From Moritella viscosa (lineage in GTDB: Bacteria; Pseudomonadota; Gammaproteobacteria; Enterobacterales; Moritellaceae), in NCBI GenBank assembly GCA_000953735.1, contig LN554852.1, positions 1,995,846 to 2,059,845 on the forward strand: a stretch of 64,000 nucleotides of DNA, given 5' to 3'. A program made the translations under genes and the position numbers. The notes under the pieces were generated by a model. That model saw only the letters and a list, made by a program, of their open reading frames with translations. It had not been told where the DNA came from and made no database searches. Shown here one piece after another: positions 51,428 through 60,272 of this stretch; the stretch's first letter is position 1, and the number at the start of each line of letters is the position of its first letter.

Positions 51428-53251
51428 ATGTTTAAGTTTTTTGAAAAATGGTCTTCGGCTTTTCCCAAGCATCAGCCTGAACAGCCGCCGCAAGATATTG
51501 TGGCATTTTGCCGTTATTATACCCGTGGCTTTGAGTCGCCTTTATTAGTGATGGCTGTATTAAGTGCGATGATTGCTATTTTAGAAGTGTCGTTATTTGG
51601 TTTTATGGGGCAACTGGTGGATTGGTTGTCAAATCATGAGCCTCAGAATTTCTTAACTGATGAAAGTACTAACCTCATTGGCCTAAGCGTATTGATACTG
51701 GTGGTGATGCCATTGTTGGTATTATTACATTCATTAATCATGCATCAGACATTACTGGGCAATTACCCTATGTCTATCCGCTGGTTAGCACACCGTTATT
51801 TATTACGTCAAAGTGTGTCTTTTTTCCAAAGTGATTTTGCAGGTCGTATTGCCACAAAAGTGATGCAAACAGCCTTGTCTGTACGTGAAACCGTGATGAA
51901 ATTACTGGATGTATTGGTCTATATCTCAGTGTACTTTATTGCAATGCTCGTCATGATTGGGCAGGCTGACATACGACTTATGTTACCTATGCTGGCGTGG
52001 TTTATTGGTTTTGTTGCTATCCAATTGTATTTTGTGCCGAAGCTTAAACAGATCTCGACAGAACAAGCTAATGCACGCTCAATGATGACCGGGCGATTAG
52101 TCGACAGTTATACCAATATCACCACGGTTAAGTTGTTCTCGCATAACGCTCGTGAGATGGTATATGCCGAAGAATGCATGGACGAATTTCTTGTGACGGT
52201 GCATAAACAGATGCGTTTGGTTACGGGATTCACCTTTTGCGTCGAGTTATTAAATTATTTATTACTCTTTGGTGTTGCTGCTATTTCGATCATGCTGTGG
52301 TTAGATGCCAGTTTAAGTGTGGGTGTCATTGCTGTCGCGATCAGTTTAGCGTTACGCCTTAACAGTATGTCTAAATGGATCATGTGGGAAATTGGTGGTC
52401 TGTTTGAAAATATGGGCACGGTGATTGATGGCATGAATACCTTAGCCAAGCCGATTGATATTGAAGATAAACCAAATGCTAAACCGTTAGCTGTTTCAGC
52501 GGGTGAAATAGAGTTTGATAACATTAGTTTTCATTACGGTGAGTCAGCTGGCGTGATTGATAAATTAAACCTCAAGATCAAGCCCGGGGAAAAGGTTGGT
52601 CTTGTGGGGCGTTCAGGTGCAGGTAAGTCGACCTTGGTTAACTTGTTAATGCGTTTTCATGATGTGGAAGCGGGGGCGATCAAAATTGATGGGCAAAATA
52701 TCAGTGATATCCAGCAAGACAGTTTACGCGGTCAGATTGGCATGGTGACACAGGATACCTCCTTATTACATCGTACTATTCGCGATAACATTATGTATGG
52801 CGATCCGGACGCGAGTGAAGCGCAATTGCTCCAAGCCACAAAACAAGCATGTGCACATGAGTTTATTAGCACCTTAACAGATACATTTGGTAATAAAGGT
52901 TATGACGCACAGGTTGGGGAGCGAGGAGTTAAATTATCGGGTGGTCAACGTCAGCGTATTGCTATCTCTCGCGTGCTATTAAAGGATGCGCCGATTCTGG
53001 TGTTAGACGAAGCAACGTCAGCGTTAGACTCTGAAGTTGAAGCTGCCATTCAAGATAGTTTAAATGAACTGATGGACGGTAAAACTGTAATTGCAATTGC
53101 GCACCGCTTATCAACAATTGCAGCGATGGATCGTTTGATCATTTTAGATGAAGGTCGTGTTGTAGAGCAGGGATCACATAAAGAACTCTTAGCTAAGCAA
53201 GGTATTTATGCACAACTCTGGGCACATCAAACAGGTGGCTTTATCGGTTAA
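51428..53251 (+). CDS. ABC exporter, fused membrane and ATPase domains
   Basis: A 607-residue half-transporter: six-helix membrane domain (about 35-330) with FFQSDFAGRIATKVMQTALSVRETVMK, then a nucleotide-binding domain with Walker A GLVGRSGAGKSTLVNLLMRF, Q-loop VTQDTSLLHRTIRDNIMYG, signature KLSGGQRQRIAISRVLLKDAPILVLDEATSALD and H-loop VIAIAHRLSTI. It works as a homodimer. The sequence is of the MsbA/multidrug exporter class found widely in gammaproteobacteria; the substrate is unknown. All catalytic motifs are intact. Confidence 0.92.
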   Translation: MFKFFEKWSSAFPKHQPEQPPQDIVAFCRYYTRGFESPLLVMAVLSAMIAILEVSLFGFMGQLVDWLSNHEPQNFLTDESTNLIGLSVLILVVMPLLVLLHSLIMHQTLLGNYPMSIRWLAHRYLLRQSVSFFQSDFAGRIATKVMQTALSVRETVMKLLDVLVYISVYFIAMLVMIGQADIRLMLPMLAWFIGFVAIQLYFVPKLKQISTEQANARSMMTGRLVDSYTNITTVKLFSHNAREMVYAEECMDEFLVTVHKQMRLVTGFTFCVELLNYLLLFGVAAISIMLWLDASLSVGVIAVAISLALRLNSMSKWIMWEIGGLFENMGTVIDGMNTLAKPIDIEDKPNAKPLAVSAGEIEFDNISFHYGESAGVIDKLNLKIKPGEKVGLVGRSGAGKSTLVNLLMRFHDVEAGAIKIDGQNISDIQQDSLRGQIGMVTQDTSLLHRTIRDNIMYGDPDASEAQLLQATKQACAHEFISTLTDTFGNKGYDAQVGERGVKLSGGQRQRIAISRVLLKDAPILVLDEATSALDSEVEAAIQDSLNELMDGKTVIAIAHRLSTIAAMDRLIILDEGRVVEQGSHKELLAKQGIYAQLWAHQTGGFIG

Positions 53252-53414
53252 AATACATAATATGCCTTAATTACAGATGCTACGCAGCTCACATATTACT
53301 CAATGTGTTGAGCTGCATATACTCATCTACCACACATGCATATCTTCTATAAATCTTGTTGTTATATGAGGGTACCACTTTAGTGTTAATTGCTTTCGTT
53401 TCATTTATATCATA

Positions 53415-53428
53415 TTGATTCATATCAA
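53415..53428 (+). promoter_or_regulatory. FNR box upstream of feoABC
   Basis: TTGAT-TCAT-ATCAA is an exact FNR consensus, 93 bases before feoA. FNR control of feo is known in enterobacteria and vibrios. Confidence 0.75.
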
Positions 53429-53453
53429 TAGTTATTTATACTGCAAGCGTAAA

Positions 53454-53511
53454 ATAATAATATTATTATTATTATTAATATTAATATTAATAATTGTTAT
53501 CATTAGGATTA
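53454..53511 (+). promoter_or_regulatory. Triplet-repeat tract and Fur-like site before feoA
   Basis: A tract of about ten TTA/ATT units runs from 53454 to 53495 and merges with TTAATAATTGTTATCATTA (about 53487-53505), which resembles the Fur consensus GATAAT-GATAAT-x-ATTATC. It overlaps the expected promoter of feoABC. The triplet run could vary in length between strains. Confidence 0.5.
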
Positions 53512-53520
53512 GGTGAAGAT

Positions 53521-53748
53521 ATGAAGTTAGCGCTATTAAACGATGGTGTTGCCGCTAAAATTACTGATATGTCAGGATTACCTGCTGACACGCGAAAGAA
53601 GTTAATGGTGATAGGTGTGCTACCTAATACTCAAGTCACATTAATTCGTCGTGCGCCAATGGGGGACCCGTTGCAAATATCTGTGCGTGGAGTTTCGGTT
53701 GCGATTCGTAAGCAGTTAGCACAACAGATTGAAGTTGAGGTCGCTTAA
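53521..53748 (+). CDS. feoA: Ferrous iron transport protein A
   Basis: A 75-residue SH3-like protein: VAAKITDMSGLPADTRKKLMVIGVLPNTQVTLIRRAPMGDPLQISVRGVSVAIRKQLA, a complete FeoA. It assists FeoB in Fe(II) uptake. ATG 53521 follows AGGTGAAG; an in-frame ATG at 53494 would put the Fur-like site inside the gene. Its stop overlaps the feoB start (TAATG). Confidence 0.95.
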   Translation: MKLALLNDGVAAKITDMSGLPADTRKKLMVIGVLPNTQVTLIRRAPMGDPLQISVRGVSVAIRKQLAQQIEVEVA

Positions 53749-56060
53749 TGTTGTATCAAATCTTAACTATTGGTAATCCAAATAGTGGTAAAACTACATT
53801 ATTTAATGCGCTAACAGGGGCAAACCAACGCGTTGGTAACTGGGCTGGTGTGACGGTTGATAAGAAAACCGGGCGATATGGCCATGCGGGTGATGAGTTC
53901 TTATTAACCGATTTACCGGGTATTTATGCCTTGGACAGCAGTAACGAAGTGAATAGTGTTGATGAAATGATCGCGTCGAAAGCTGCGTTGGATCATGCGG
54001 CAGATCTCATCATTAATATTGTCGATGCTTCGTGCTTAGAGCGTAGTTTATATATGACATTGCAATTGCGCGAGTTAGGTCGTCCAATGGTAGTTGTGTT
54101 AAACAAGATGGACGTATTAGCGCGTCAACGCCAAGTGTTAGACGTTAAAAAGTTAGAAAAAGCCCTTGGTTGTCCAGTACTTGCATTATCTGCAAATGCT
54201 AAAAACGAAGTGAACAATTTTAAAGAAGATTTACATTCAATCGTACAAAAAGGCGTGGTCACCGTCCCACTTGCGATGGACTACGGAACAGAAATAGAAG
54301 CGGCGATTAATGAACTAGACGTTTATTTTATAGATCACGATGCCGCCCCACGTTCGCTCGCCATTCGTGCGCTTGAAAATGATGCGTTAATTGTCGATCT
54401 TATTAGTCTTGATGCCTTGATGATGATTGCTGACGTTAAGAATAAAGTCGCAGAGTCAATTGAAACAGATTTCCATATTGCCAACGTTCGATATACCTTT
54501 TTACACCTGCTGTGTAATAAAGTGCGTCGTCAGGAAGGTAAGCTAAGCCGTTCATTCAGTGATAAAGTCGACCAAGTTGTGCTGAATAAGTACATTGGTA
54601 TACCATTCTTTTTTGCGGTGATGTACTTAATGTTTATGTTTTCCATCAATATTGGTGGTGCATTCATCGATTTCTTTGATATCAGCTTTGGCAGCGTACT
54701 TGTTGATGGCGGACACTATTTATTAGATGGGTTACTGCCTGTTTGGCTCGTTACTATCATTGCTAATGGTATTGGTGGCGGTATCCAAACAGTTGCAACC
54801 TTTATTCCCGTAATTGGCTGTTTATATTTATTTTTGTCGTTACTTGAAAGCTCGGGTTACATGGCGCGTGCAGCGTTTGTGCTTGATAAAGTAATGCAAC
54901 GAATTGGCCTCCCTGGTAAAGCATTTGTCCCATTGGTATTGGGCTTTGGCTGCAACGTACCTGCTATTATGGCTACTCGTACACTCGAACATGAGCGTGA
55001 ACGTCGTTTAGCTGCGGCAATGGCACCGTTTATGTCATGTGGCGCGCGATTACCTGTGTATGCATTATTCTCGGCGGCATTTTTTCCTGAACATGGCCAA
55101 AATATTGTATTTGCGTTATACATTATTGGCATTTTAGTGGCAGTATTTACTGGGCTAATATTACGCTGGAGCTTGTATCCTGGCCGCAGTGATAGCTTTA
55201 TTATGGAAATGCCGGATTACGAATTACCGACAATGCAGAATATGCTTATCATCACTTGGCAAAAACTAAAACGTTTTGTGTTTGGTGCGGGTAAAACCAT
55301 TGTATTAGTTGTCGCATTTTTAAGTTTCTTTAATTCATTAGGGACTGATGGTAGTTTTGGTAATGAAGAAACTGAAAGTTCAGTATTATCGCAAGTTGCA
55401 CAAGTGGCAACGCCGTTACTTGCACCTATCGGTATTAAAGCAGATAACTGGCAAGCAACCGTGGGTATTATTACGGGGATTTTTGCTAAAGAAGCGGTTA
55501 TCGGCACGTTAAATAGTCTGTATTCAAGTGCAGAGGAAGATGATGCTGAATTTGATTTATTAGCCAGTTTACAAGACGCTATATTATCAATCCCGGCTAA
55601 TTTAGCGGATTTAAGTTATTCAGATCCATTGGGTGTTGATGTGGGGGATTTAACGGATATGAACGCGGTTGCTGACGATCAAGAAGTGGATGTGACAATC
55701 TTTGGTAATTTGAAAGAGAGCTTCAGTTCTGACGCTGCTGCTTTTGCATTCTTATTATTTATTCTTTTATACACACCTTGTGCTGCGGCAATGGGCGCTT
55801 ATGTACGCGAATTTGGTCGTCCATTTGCTGTTTTCATTGCTGGCTGGACTATGTTCTTAGGTTATTTTGTTGCCACTATGTACTACCAAATCGTTGAGTT
55901 TGCAGCACATCCGACATCAAGTATGGGCTGGATAGGCTTCTTCAGTGTGTTGATGTGCGTTGTTATTGCACTACTGAAAAAACAAGGTAATAAATTAAAA
56001 CTACAAGAGGAACAGGGTCAATATGATTTTAACACGTCTGAAAGATCATCTTGTTGTTAA
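53748..56060 (+). CDS. feoB: Ferrous iron permease FeoB
   Basis: A 770-residue inner-membrane Fe(II) transporter. The N-terminal G domain has G1 IGNPNSGKTTLFNALTG, G3 TDLPGIYALD and G4 VLNKMD. The membrane part shows the paired gate motifs, including LGFGCNVPAIMATRTLEHERERRLAAAMAPFMSCGARLPVYALF and GIFAKEAVIGTLNSLY. It ends with a cysteine pair (ERSSCC). The gene sits between feoA and feoC with overlaps at both ends. Confidence 0.96.
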   Translation: MLYQILTIGNPNSGKTTLFNALTGANQRVGNWAGVTVDKKTGRYGHAGDEFLLTDLPGIYALDSSNEVNSVDEMIASKAALDHAADLIINIVDASCLERSLYMTLQLRELGRPMVVVLNKMDVLARQRQVLDVKKLEKALGCPVLALSANAKNEVNNFKEDLHSIVQKGVVTVPLAMDYGTEIEAAINELDVYFIDHDAAPRSLAIRALENDALIVDLISLDALMMIADVKNKVAESIETDFHIANVRYTFLHLLCNKVRRQEGKLSRSFSDKVDQVVLNKYIGIPFFFAVMYLMFMFSINIGGAFIDFFDISFGSVLVDGGHYLLDGLLPVWLVTIIANGIGGGIQTVATFIPVIGCLYLFLSLLESSGYMARAAFVLDKVMQRIGLPGKAFVPLVLGFGCNVPAIMATRTLEHERERRLAAAMAPFMSCGARLPVYALFSAAFFPEHGQNIVFALYIIGILVAVFTGLILRWSLYPGRSDSFIMEMPDYELPTMQNMLIITWQKLKRFVFGAGKTIVLVVAFLSFFNSLGTDGSFGNEETESSVLSQVAQVATPLLAPIGIKADNWQATVGIITGIFAKEAVIGTLNSLYSSAEEDDAEFDLLASLQDAILSIPANLADLSYSDPLGVDVGDLTDMNAVADDQEVDVTIFGNLKESFSSDAAAFAFLLFILLYTPCAAAMGAYVREFGRPFAVFIAGWTMFLGYFVATMYYQIVEFAAHPTSSMGWIGFFSVLMCVVIALLKKQGNKLKLQEEQGQYDFNTSERSSCC

Positions 56061-56259
56061 TGGTAGAACCAATAGAACTGAGCTAGCCAAAATATTTGGA
56101 ATTAGTGAAGACGGTATCGATGCGATGCTGACACTTTGGGTAGCGAAAGGAAAAATATCAACAACAGTCAGCGAACGTCCTCGACTTGGACAATTAAACT
56201 GCGATGTTTACTATCGCTGGAATGAAGAGTATGAACTTGCCGTTACTGTTATTAACTAA
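56023..56259 (+). CDS. feoC: FeoC-like winged-helix protein
   Basis: A 78-residue winged helix (LTRLKDHLVVNGRTNRTELAKIFGISEDGIDAMLTLWVAKGKIS), the FeoC fold; the usual iron-sulphur cysteine loop is reduced (only one cysteine). It overlaps the end of feoB by 38 bases and is the third gene of the feo operon, where it stabilises FeoB or acts as a regulator. Confidence 0.85.
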   Translation: MILTRLKDHLVVNGRTNRTELAKIFGISEDGIDAMLTLWVAKGKISTTVSERPRLGQLNCDVYYRWNEEYELAVTVIN

Positions 56260-56298
56260 GCAGTGTTGTTGACCTAGGCCCGAACTCATATTATCAAT

Positions 56299-56344
56299 AA
56301 AAAGGTAAATACTTGACTAAAGAAGTCGGGTATTTGCCTTTTGT
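56299..56344 (+). terminator. Terminator after feoABC
   Basis: AAAAGGTAAATAC pairs with GTATTTGCCTTTT (one G-T pair) with a GACT/AGTC extension inside, followed by T residues. Confidence 0.8.
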
Positions 56345-56406
56345 CAATTACGGACCTTTTATGATCACATATACTTAATCTAAATTACTATTTAAAGGTT
56401 AAATTA

Positions 56407-57609
56407 ATGCAAATTACAGACTTGGCGGCGGAACAAAAAATTCTCCCAGTATTACGTCTTGGCTTTCGCCCTTTTTTCTTAGCAGGCGCTTTGTTCAGTA
56501 TGGTTGCATTGCTGTTATGGGGTGCAATGTTGTCTGGTTATATAACATTTCAGCCTTACGGTGGCGGCTTGTGGTGGCATATACATGAAATGTTGTTCGG
56601 TTTTGGCTGTGCAATAGTTGCAGGTTTCTTGTTAACCGCGATCCAGAATTGGACTGGGGTTCGTGGTATTTCGGGATTACCCTTACTTTGTTTATTCATG
56701 CTTTGGCTGGCTGGTAGAATTGTTTTACTTTTACCCATGTCATTAAATTATTACGTTATCATGTTGATTGATTTAAGCTTTCTACCCGTAGTTGCTTATG
56801 TTTTAGCCAAACCCTTGTTAAAAATAAAACAGTACCGAAATTTATTTTTTGTACCTTTATTAGTTTTATTTACCTTGGCAAATATTGAAATGCATTTGGC
56901 TAAATTAGGTTTAGCTAACATGACAGTCAACCAAGCTGCTTATGCATCCGTCATGCTAATGGCATTTTTAATGTCGGTGATGGCTGGTCGTGTTGTGCCG
57001 ATGTTTACTGCCAACGGGACTAAAACTGCAAAAGTATTACCACTTCCTTGGTTGGAAAAATTATCAGCAGGCAGTTTAGGTGTTATTACCCTACTGTTAT
57101 TAATTCACCCTTTATTTTCTGTTCCTAAGTCTGTATTTGGTATCTTATTTATTCTCGCTGCATGTTGCCAAGCCATTCGCTGGTATCGCTGGAAGCCTTG
57201 GATTACCTTGGGTGTGCCGCTGTTGTGGTCTATCCATGGTTCGTTATTTTTTATCTGGGTAGGACTATTTACCATAGGCATGAGTTACTTTATTAATGTC
57301 CCAATTGTTAATCATTTGTGGCATTTAATTACAATTGGCGGCATGGGCGGACTAATTTTGGCTATGATCTCACGTGTTTCACTAGGTCATACAGGACGTA
57401 TGTTGCAACAGCCTAAAGCGATGTTCTTGGCATTTTTGAGTATTTTTATCGCGGTCATAATACGTGTAATAGGCCCTATTTTTTGGATGCAGTATTATAT
57501 TACCTTTATCAATTTGAGCATTGTATTTTGGTTAATTTCATTTGGGTTGTTTGCTTATCATTACGCGCCGATGTTGTTTAGAGCGCGACAGGATGGCCGT
57601 CCAGGTTAG
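56407..57609 (+). CDS. nnrS: NnrS family haem-copper membrane protein
   Basis: A 400-residue protein with about 12 helices: VLRLGFRPFFLAGALFSMVALLLWG, GGGLWWHIHEMLFGFGCAIVAGFLLTAIQNWTG with the conserved WH.HEM and W motifs, and late MISRVSLGHTGRML. NnrS proteins protect against nitric oxide and nitrosative stress during denitrification or host contact. No nor or nir genes are next to it. A separate promoter follows the feo terminator. The ArsR-type regulator downstream may be part of the same unit but has its own spacing. Confidence 0.92.
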   Translation: MQITDLAAEQKILPVLRLGFRPFFLAGALFSMVALLLWGAMLSGYITFQPYGGGLWWHIHEMLFGFGCAIVAGFLLTAIQNWTGVRGISGLPLLCLFMLWLAGRIVLLLPMSLNYYVIMLIDLSFLPVVAYVLAKPLLKIKQYRNLFFVPLLVLFTLANIEMHLAKLGLANMTVNQAAYASVMLMAFLMSVMAGRVVPMFTANGTKTAKVLPLPWLEKLSAGSLGVITLLLLIHPLFSVPKSVFGILFILAACCQAIRWYRWKPWITLGVPLLWSIHGSLFFIWVGLFTIGMSYFINVPIVNHLWHLITIGGMGGLILAMISRVSLGHTGRMLQQPKAMFLAFLSIFIAVIIRVIGPIFWMQYYITFINLSIVFWLISFGLFAYHYAPMLFRARQDGRPG

Positions 57610-57665
57610 AACCGTTTGACAGCTAAACAAGGTTTATATAAAGTGGCGGGCATGTGCCACCTAAA

Positions 57666-58022
57666 ATGAACTTAATTATGGATTTACTCCAGTTTTACAA
57701 GTGCTTAGCAGATGATACTAGATTGAAAAGTCTATTGTTAATACTGAAAGAAAATGAATTATGTGTGTGTGAATTAACGCATGCATTAGAACAAAGCCAG
57801 CCAAAGATATCACGCCATTTGGCCCTGTTACGTCAGAAAAAATTAGTCATTGACCGACGACAGGGCCAATGGGTGCATTATAAAATTAACCCTAATGTCC
57901 CTGACTGGGCACAAGAAATATTGTCACTTACATTAGCGAATAACTCGAATAGTCTTCAACAAGAAGTACAGCGTTTAGGTACAATGACATGTCGCCCTAA
58001 TCGTGAAGAATTATGTAATTAA
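57666..58022 (+). CDS. ArsR-family transcriptional regulator
   Basis: A winged-helix repressor of about 118 residues: FYKCLADDTRLKSLLLILKENELCVCELTHALEQSQPKISRHLALLRQKKLVIDRRQGQWVHYKI. The ELCVCEL pair in the recognition-helix region is the arsenic-type metal site of ArsR. Candidate starts are GTG 57654, ATG 57666 and ATG 57678; the family usually begins near MDLLQFYK, so 57666 or 57678 is likely. No arsenic resistance genes are nearby, so it may respond to another thiophilic metal or control nnrS. Confidence 0.85.
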   Translation: MNLIMDLLQFYKCLADDTRLKSLLLILKENELCVCELTHALEQSQPKISRHLALLRQKKLVIDRRQGQWVHYKINPNVPDWAQEILSLTLANNSNSLQQEVQRLGTMTCRPNREELCN

Positions 58023-58191
58023 CTTAAAGTAAACATTCAATACATTCATTTAATATTATTTTTTAAGCATGCCCCTGCCAGGATAACTTGCTGTTTTAAA
58101 TTTATATTTGGCGATATTAACCCCAATAAAACGAGACTACGTGTCACCTTGTTATGTTACTATGGTAGTGAACCATAAACAGGGATGATTA

Positions 58192-59073
58192 ATGAATAAC
58201 ATGACTAGTCACGCACTTGATGCGTATTTTGATGAATTACAAAGATTTAGCCAGCTACTGTCTAAACAGGAAGAATACGACACAGCTGTGGCTGCAGCCA
58301 ATGGGGATAAATCTGCTCGAGACACTATGATCCAATCAAATTTGAAATTGGTTCTTATGGTGGCGAAGAAGTATAAAAATTATTCACTTGATTGGGATGA
58401 GATCATTCAAGAGGGTAATACCGGCTTAATGCATGCGGTAGATAAGTTCGACCCAGAACGTGGTTGCCGATTTTCAACCTATGCAGTGTGGTGGATAAGA
58501 AATAATATCGAACAGTATATTATGAACCATTCTCGAACTATCCGTATACCCATTCATGTTACACGCGTCTACAAACAAATATTGAAAGCTTCATCTGAAC
58601 TTGGCCTTGATCTTGATACCAATGAAGGTATTACCAAAATTTCCCAAGAACTCAAAATATCACCTCGTAAAGTACTGAATATATTAGGTCATTATTTTAA
58701 TGAAGGATCTTTAGATAAAGAGATCCGCGGTGGTGATAATTTATTGGCCAGTCTAAAAGATTTGGTTGCAGCTGAAGTTAATTGCCAGCCTGATATTCGT
58801 TATGAAAAATGTGATTATTATGAATATATGGACGCATTATTAGAATACCTACCGGTTCGTAGTCAAAACATTATTCGTTTACGCTTTGGTTTTAAAGGGC
58901 AGGACCCAATGAGCTTAGAAGCCATTGCGCAGTTAATGGATATTTCCCGCGAACGTGTAAGACAAATTATTCGTAATGGACTGAGCCAAGTTAGAGAGCA
59001 ATTATGTGCGAATGACTTGGTAAAAGAAGATTTTGATTTTGAAGCAGATTCTATTTGTACGACAAGTATTTAA
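58192..59073 (+). CDS. RpoS-like group 2 sigma factor
   Basis: A 293-residue sigma-70 family protein, shorter and more divergent than RpoS. Region 2 reads MIQSNLKLVLMVAKKYKNYSLDWDEIIQEGNTGLMHAVDKFDPERGCRFSTYAVWWIRNNIEQYIMNHSRTIRIPIHV, region 3 is helical with AKISQ-like repeats, and region 4.2 is PMSLEAIAQLMDISRERVRQIIRNGLSQVREQL. Compared with RpoS the WWIRQ glutamine is asparagine, so -10 recognition may differ. Extra RpoS paralogues (for example RpoQ) occur in Vibrio/Aliivibrio; this may be an equivalent. AGGGATG precedes the ATG. Confidence 0.82.
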   Translation: MNNMTSHALDAYFDELQRFSQLLSKQEEYDTAVAAANGDKSARDTMIQSNLKLVLMVAKKYKNYSLDWDEIIQEGNTGLMHAVDKFDPERGCRFSTYAVWWIRNNIEQYIMNHSRTIRIPIHVTRVYKQILKASSELGLDLDTNEGITKISQELKISPRKVLNILGHYFNEGSLDKEIRGGDNLLASLKDLVAAEVNCQPDIRYEKCDYYEYMDALLEYLPVRSQNIIRLRFGFKGQDPMSLEAIAQLMDISRERVRQIIRNGLSQVREQLCANDLVKEDFDFEADSICTTSI

Positions 59074-59077
59074 TGAT

Positions 59078-59115
59078 AATAAGGTCAGCTATAGATAAAA
59101 TGGCCGACCTTATTT
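59078..59115 (+). terminator. Terminator after the sigma factor gene
   Basis: AATAAGGTC-GC (59078-59089) pairs with GC-GACCTTATT (59103-59114). The anchored-protein gene converges from the right. Confidence 0.82.
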
Positions 59116-59143
59116 GCTGTTAGCCGTTAATGAATGACGGTTA

Positions 59144-60043
59144 CTATGCCTTGAATGCCATATTCAGTAAGGCAATTAATTTAGCTGGGTCATTTTGTGT
59201 CTGTGTTATCTCACCTAAAGTGACAGCTTGTTCTGGGTTCACAGAAATAGTGATACTTTTCGGATCATTAATAAATTTAACAAATGTTGCAGCCGCATTT
59301 TTCGCAAGCTTTATCTCAGCATCACTTAGCTCATTATTCTTGTTTTCAAGATCTGCCGCAAGCAGGTTATTTACCTTATCTGATACACGCTGTTTTAATT
59401 CTTCAACACTGATATCTGACGTTTGAGCTTCTTGTTTAAGCAGGCGCTGAATAAATGATTGGTCTGTGTAAGTAAACGTAGCAGTATTTAGCTGATAGTT
59501 CGGGTAAGAGAATAATAGGCTAATTGGCTGCTTCGGATCAAATTGGAAGTTAGCTAAGTTAAGCGAGTATTCCATTTTACCCATATCTTGTGCACTTAGA
59601 CCAAGCTCTAAATCCATTACGTCATTAACGTAAGTGTATTTTGTTGATAGGCTGATTAACATATCATCCGTATAACCAAGTTCTTTAAGCTGTTCTGCTG
59701 TTTGTGGTTCTATATCATCAATGCTAATTGAAATCCCGTTTAATGCGATGTCTAACGCGGCAGGGAATTCTGATTCTACATCAAACTTATTAATGGTTAT
59801 TTCATTAATAGTGACAGGACTTGCGCTGCCATCAACAGGGCTTAGCACTACGTTATGTAATTGAATTTTCTGGGTGATAGGTTCAACACTTAGATCGCCA
59901 TATTTAACATCAATCATAGGTTTCATTTCGATGATCTTTGCATCAAGTTGTTTTTCTACTTTGTCTGTCATGTAAAACTTACCGCCAGCATAACTTGCTG
60001 CAAGTCCGGCGATAACCACGCCTGAAATTAATTTAATATTCAT
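59144..60043 (-). CDS. Membrane-anchored protein of unknown function
   Basis: A 299-residue protein with an uncleaved signal anchor (LISGVVIAGLAASYAGGKFY) and a periplasmic part rich in beta strands: DVKYGDLSVEPITQKIQLHNVVLSP, VTINEITINKFDVES, KYTYVNDVMDLELGLSAQDMGKMEYSLNLANF, and an alpha-helical C-terminal segment with a coiled stretch. It resembles other anchored periplasmic proteins of DUF945/AsmA-like flavour, but I cannot assign a family. A terminator-like hairpin lies beyond its start, towards the lipase gene. Confidence 0.75.
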   Translation of the reverse strand: MNIKLISGVVIAGLAASYAGGKFYMTDKVEKQLDAKIIEMKPMIDVKYGDLSVEPITQKIQLHNVVLSPVDGSASPVTINEITINKFDVESEFPAALDIALNGISISIDDIEPQTAEQLKELGYTDDMLISLSTKYTYVNDVMDLELGLSAQDMGKMEYSLNLANFQFDPKQPISLLFSYPNYQLNTATFTYTDQSFIQRLLKQEAQTSDISVEELKQRVSDKVNNLLAADLENKNNELSDAEIKLAKNAAATFVKFINDPKSITISVNPEQAVTLGEITQTQNDPAKLIALLNMAFKA

Positions 60044-60157
60044 GATGTCACTTATTGGTTGGGTTGATTTTATTAGATGTAATTAAAAATACATATTACT
60101 GAGTAGATTATGTATTGGTTATCAAATGATTGGAATAGTTCAGTGTAATTTAAATAA

Positions 60158-60190
60158 AAAAACGAAGGTTTATCACTAAACCTTCGTTTG
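60158..60190. terminator. Terminator of the VolA-like gene
   Basis: AAACGAAGGTTTA (60160-60172) pairs perfectly with TAAACCTTCGTTT (60177-60189). On the minus strand it follows the lipase stop codon and ends in T residues. Confidence 0.82.
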
Positions 60191-60272
60191 TTATGAGTGA
60201 GTGCTCAGCCTATTGCTTGATTATTGGTTTATTCAAGTCAATAAGAATTAAATAATCGTTGTAGTCGTCTTA

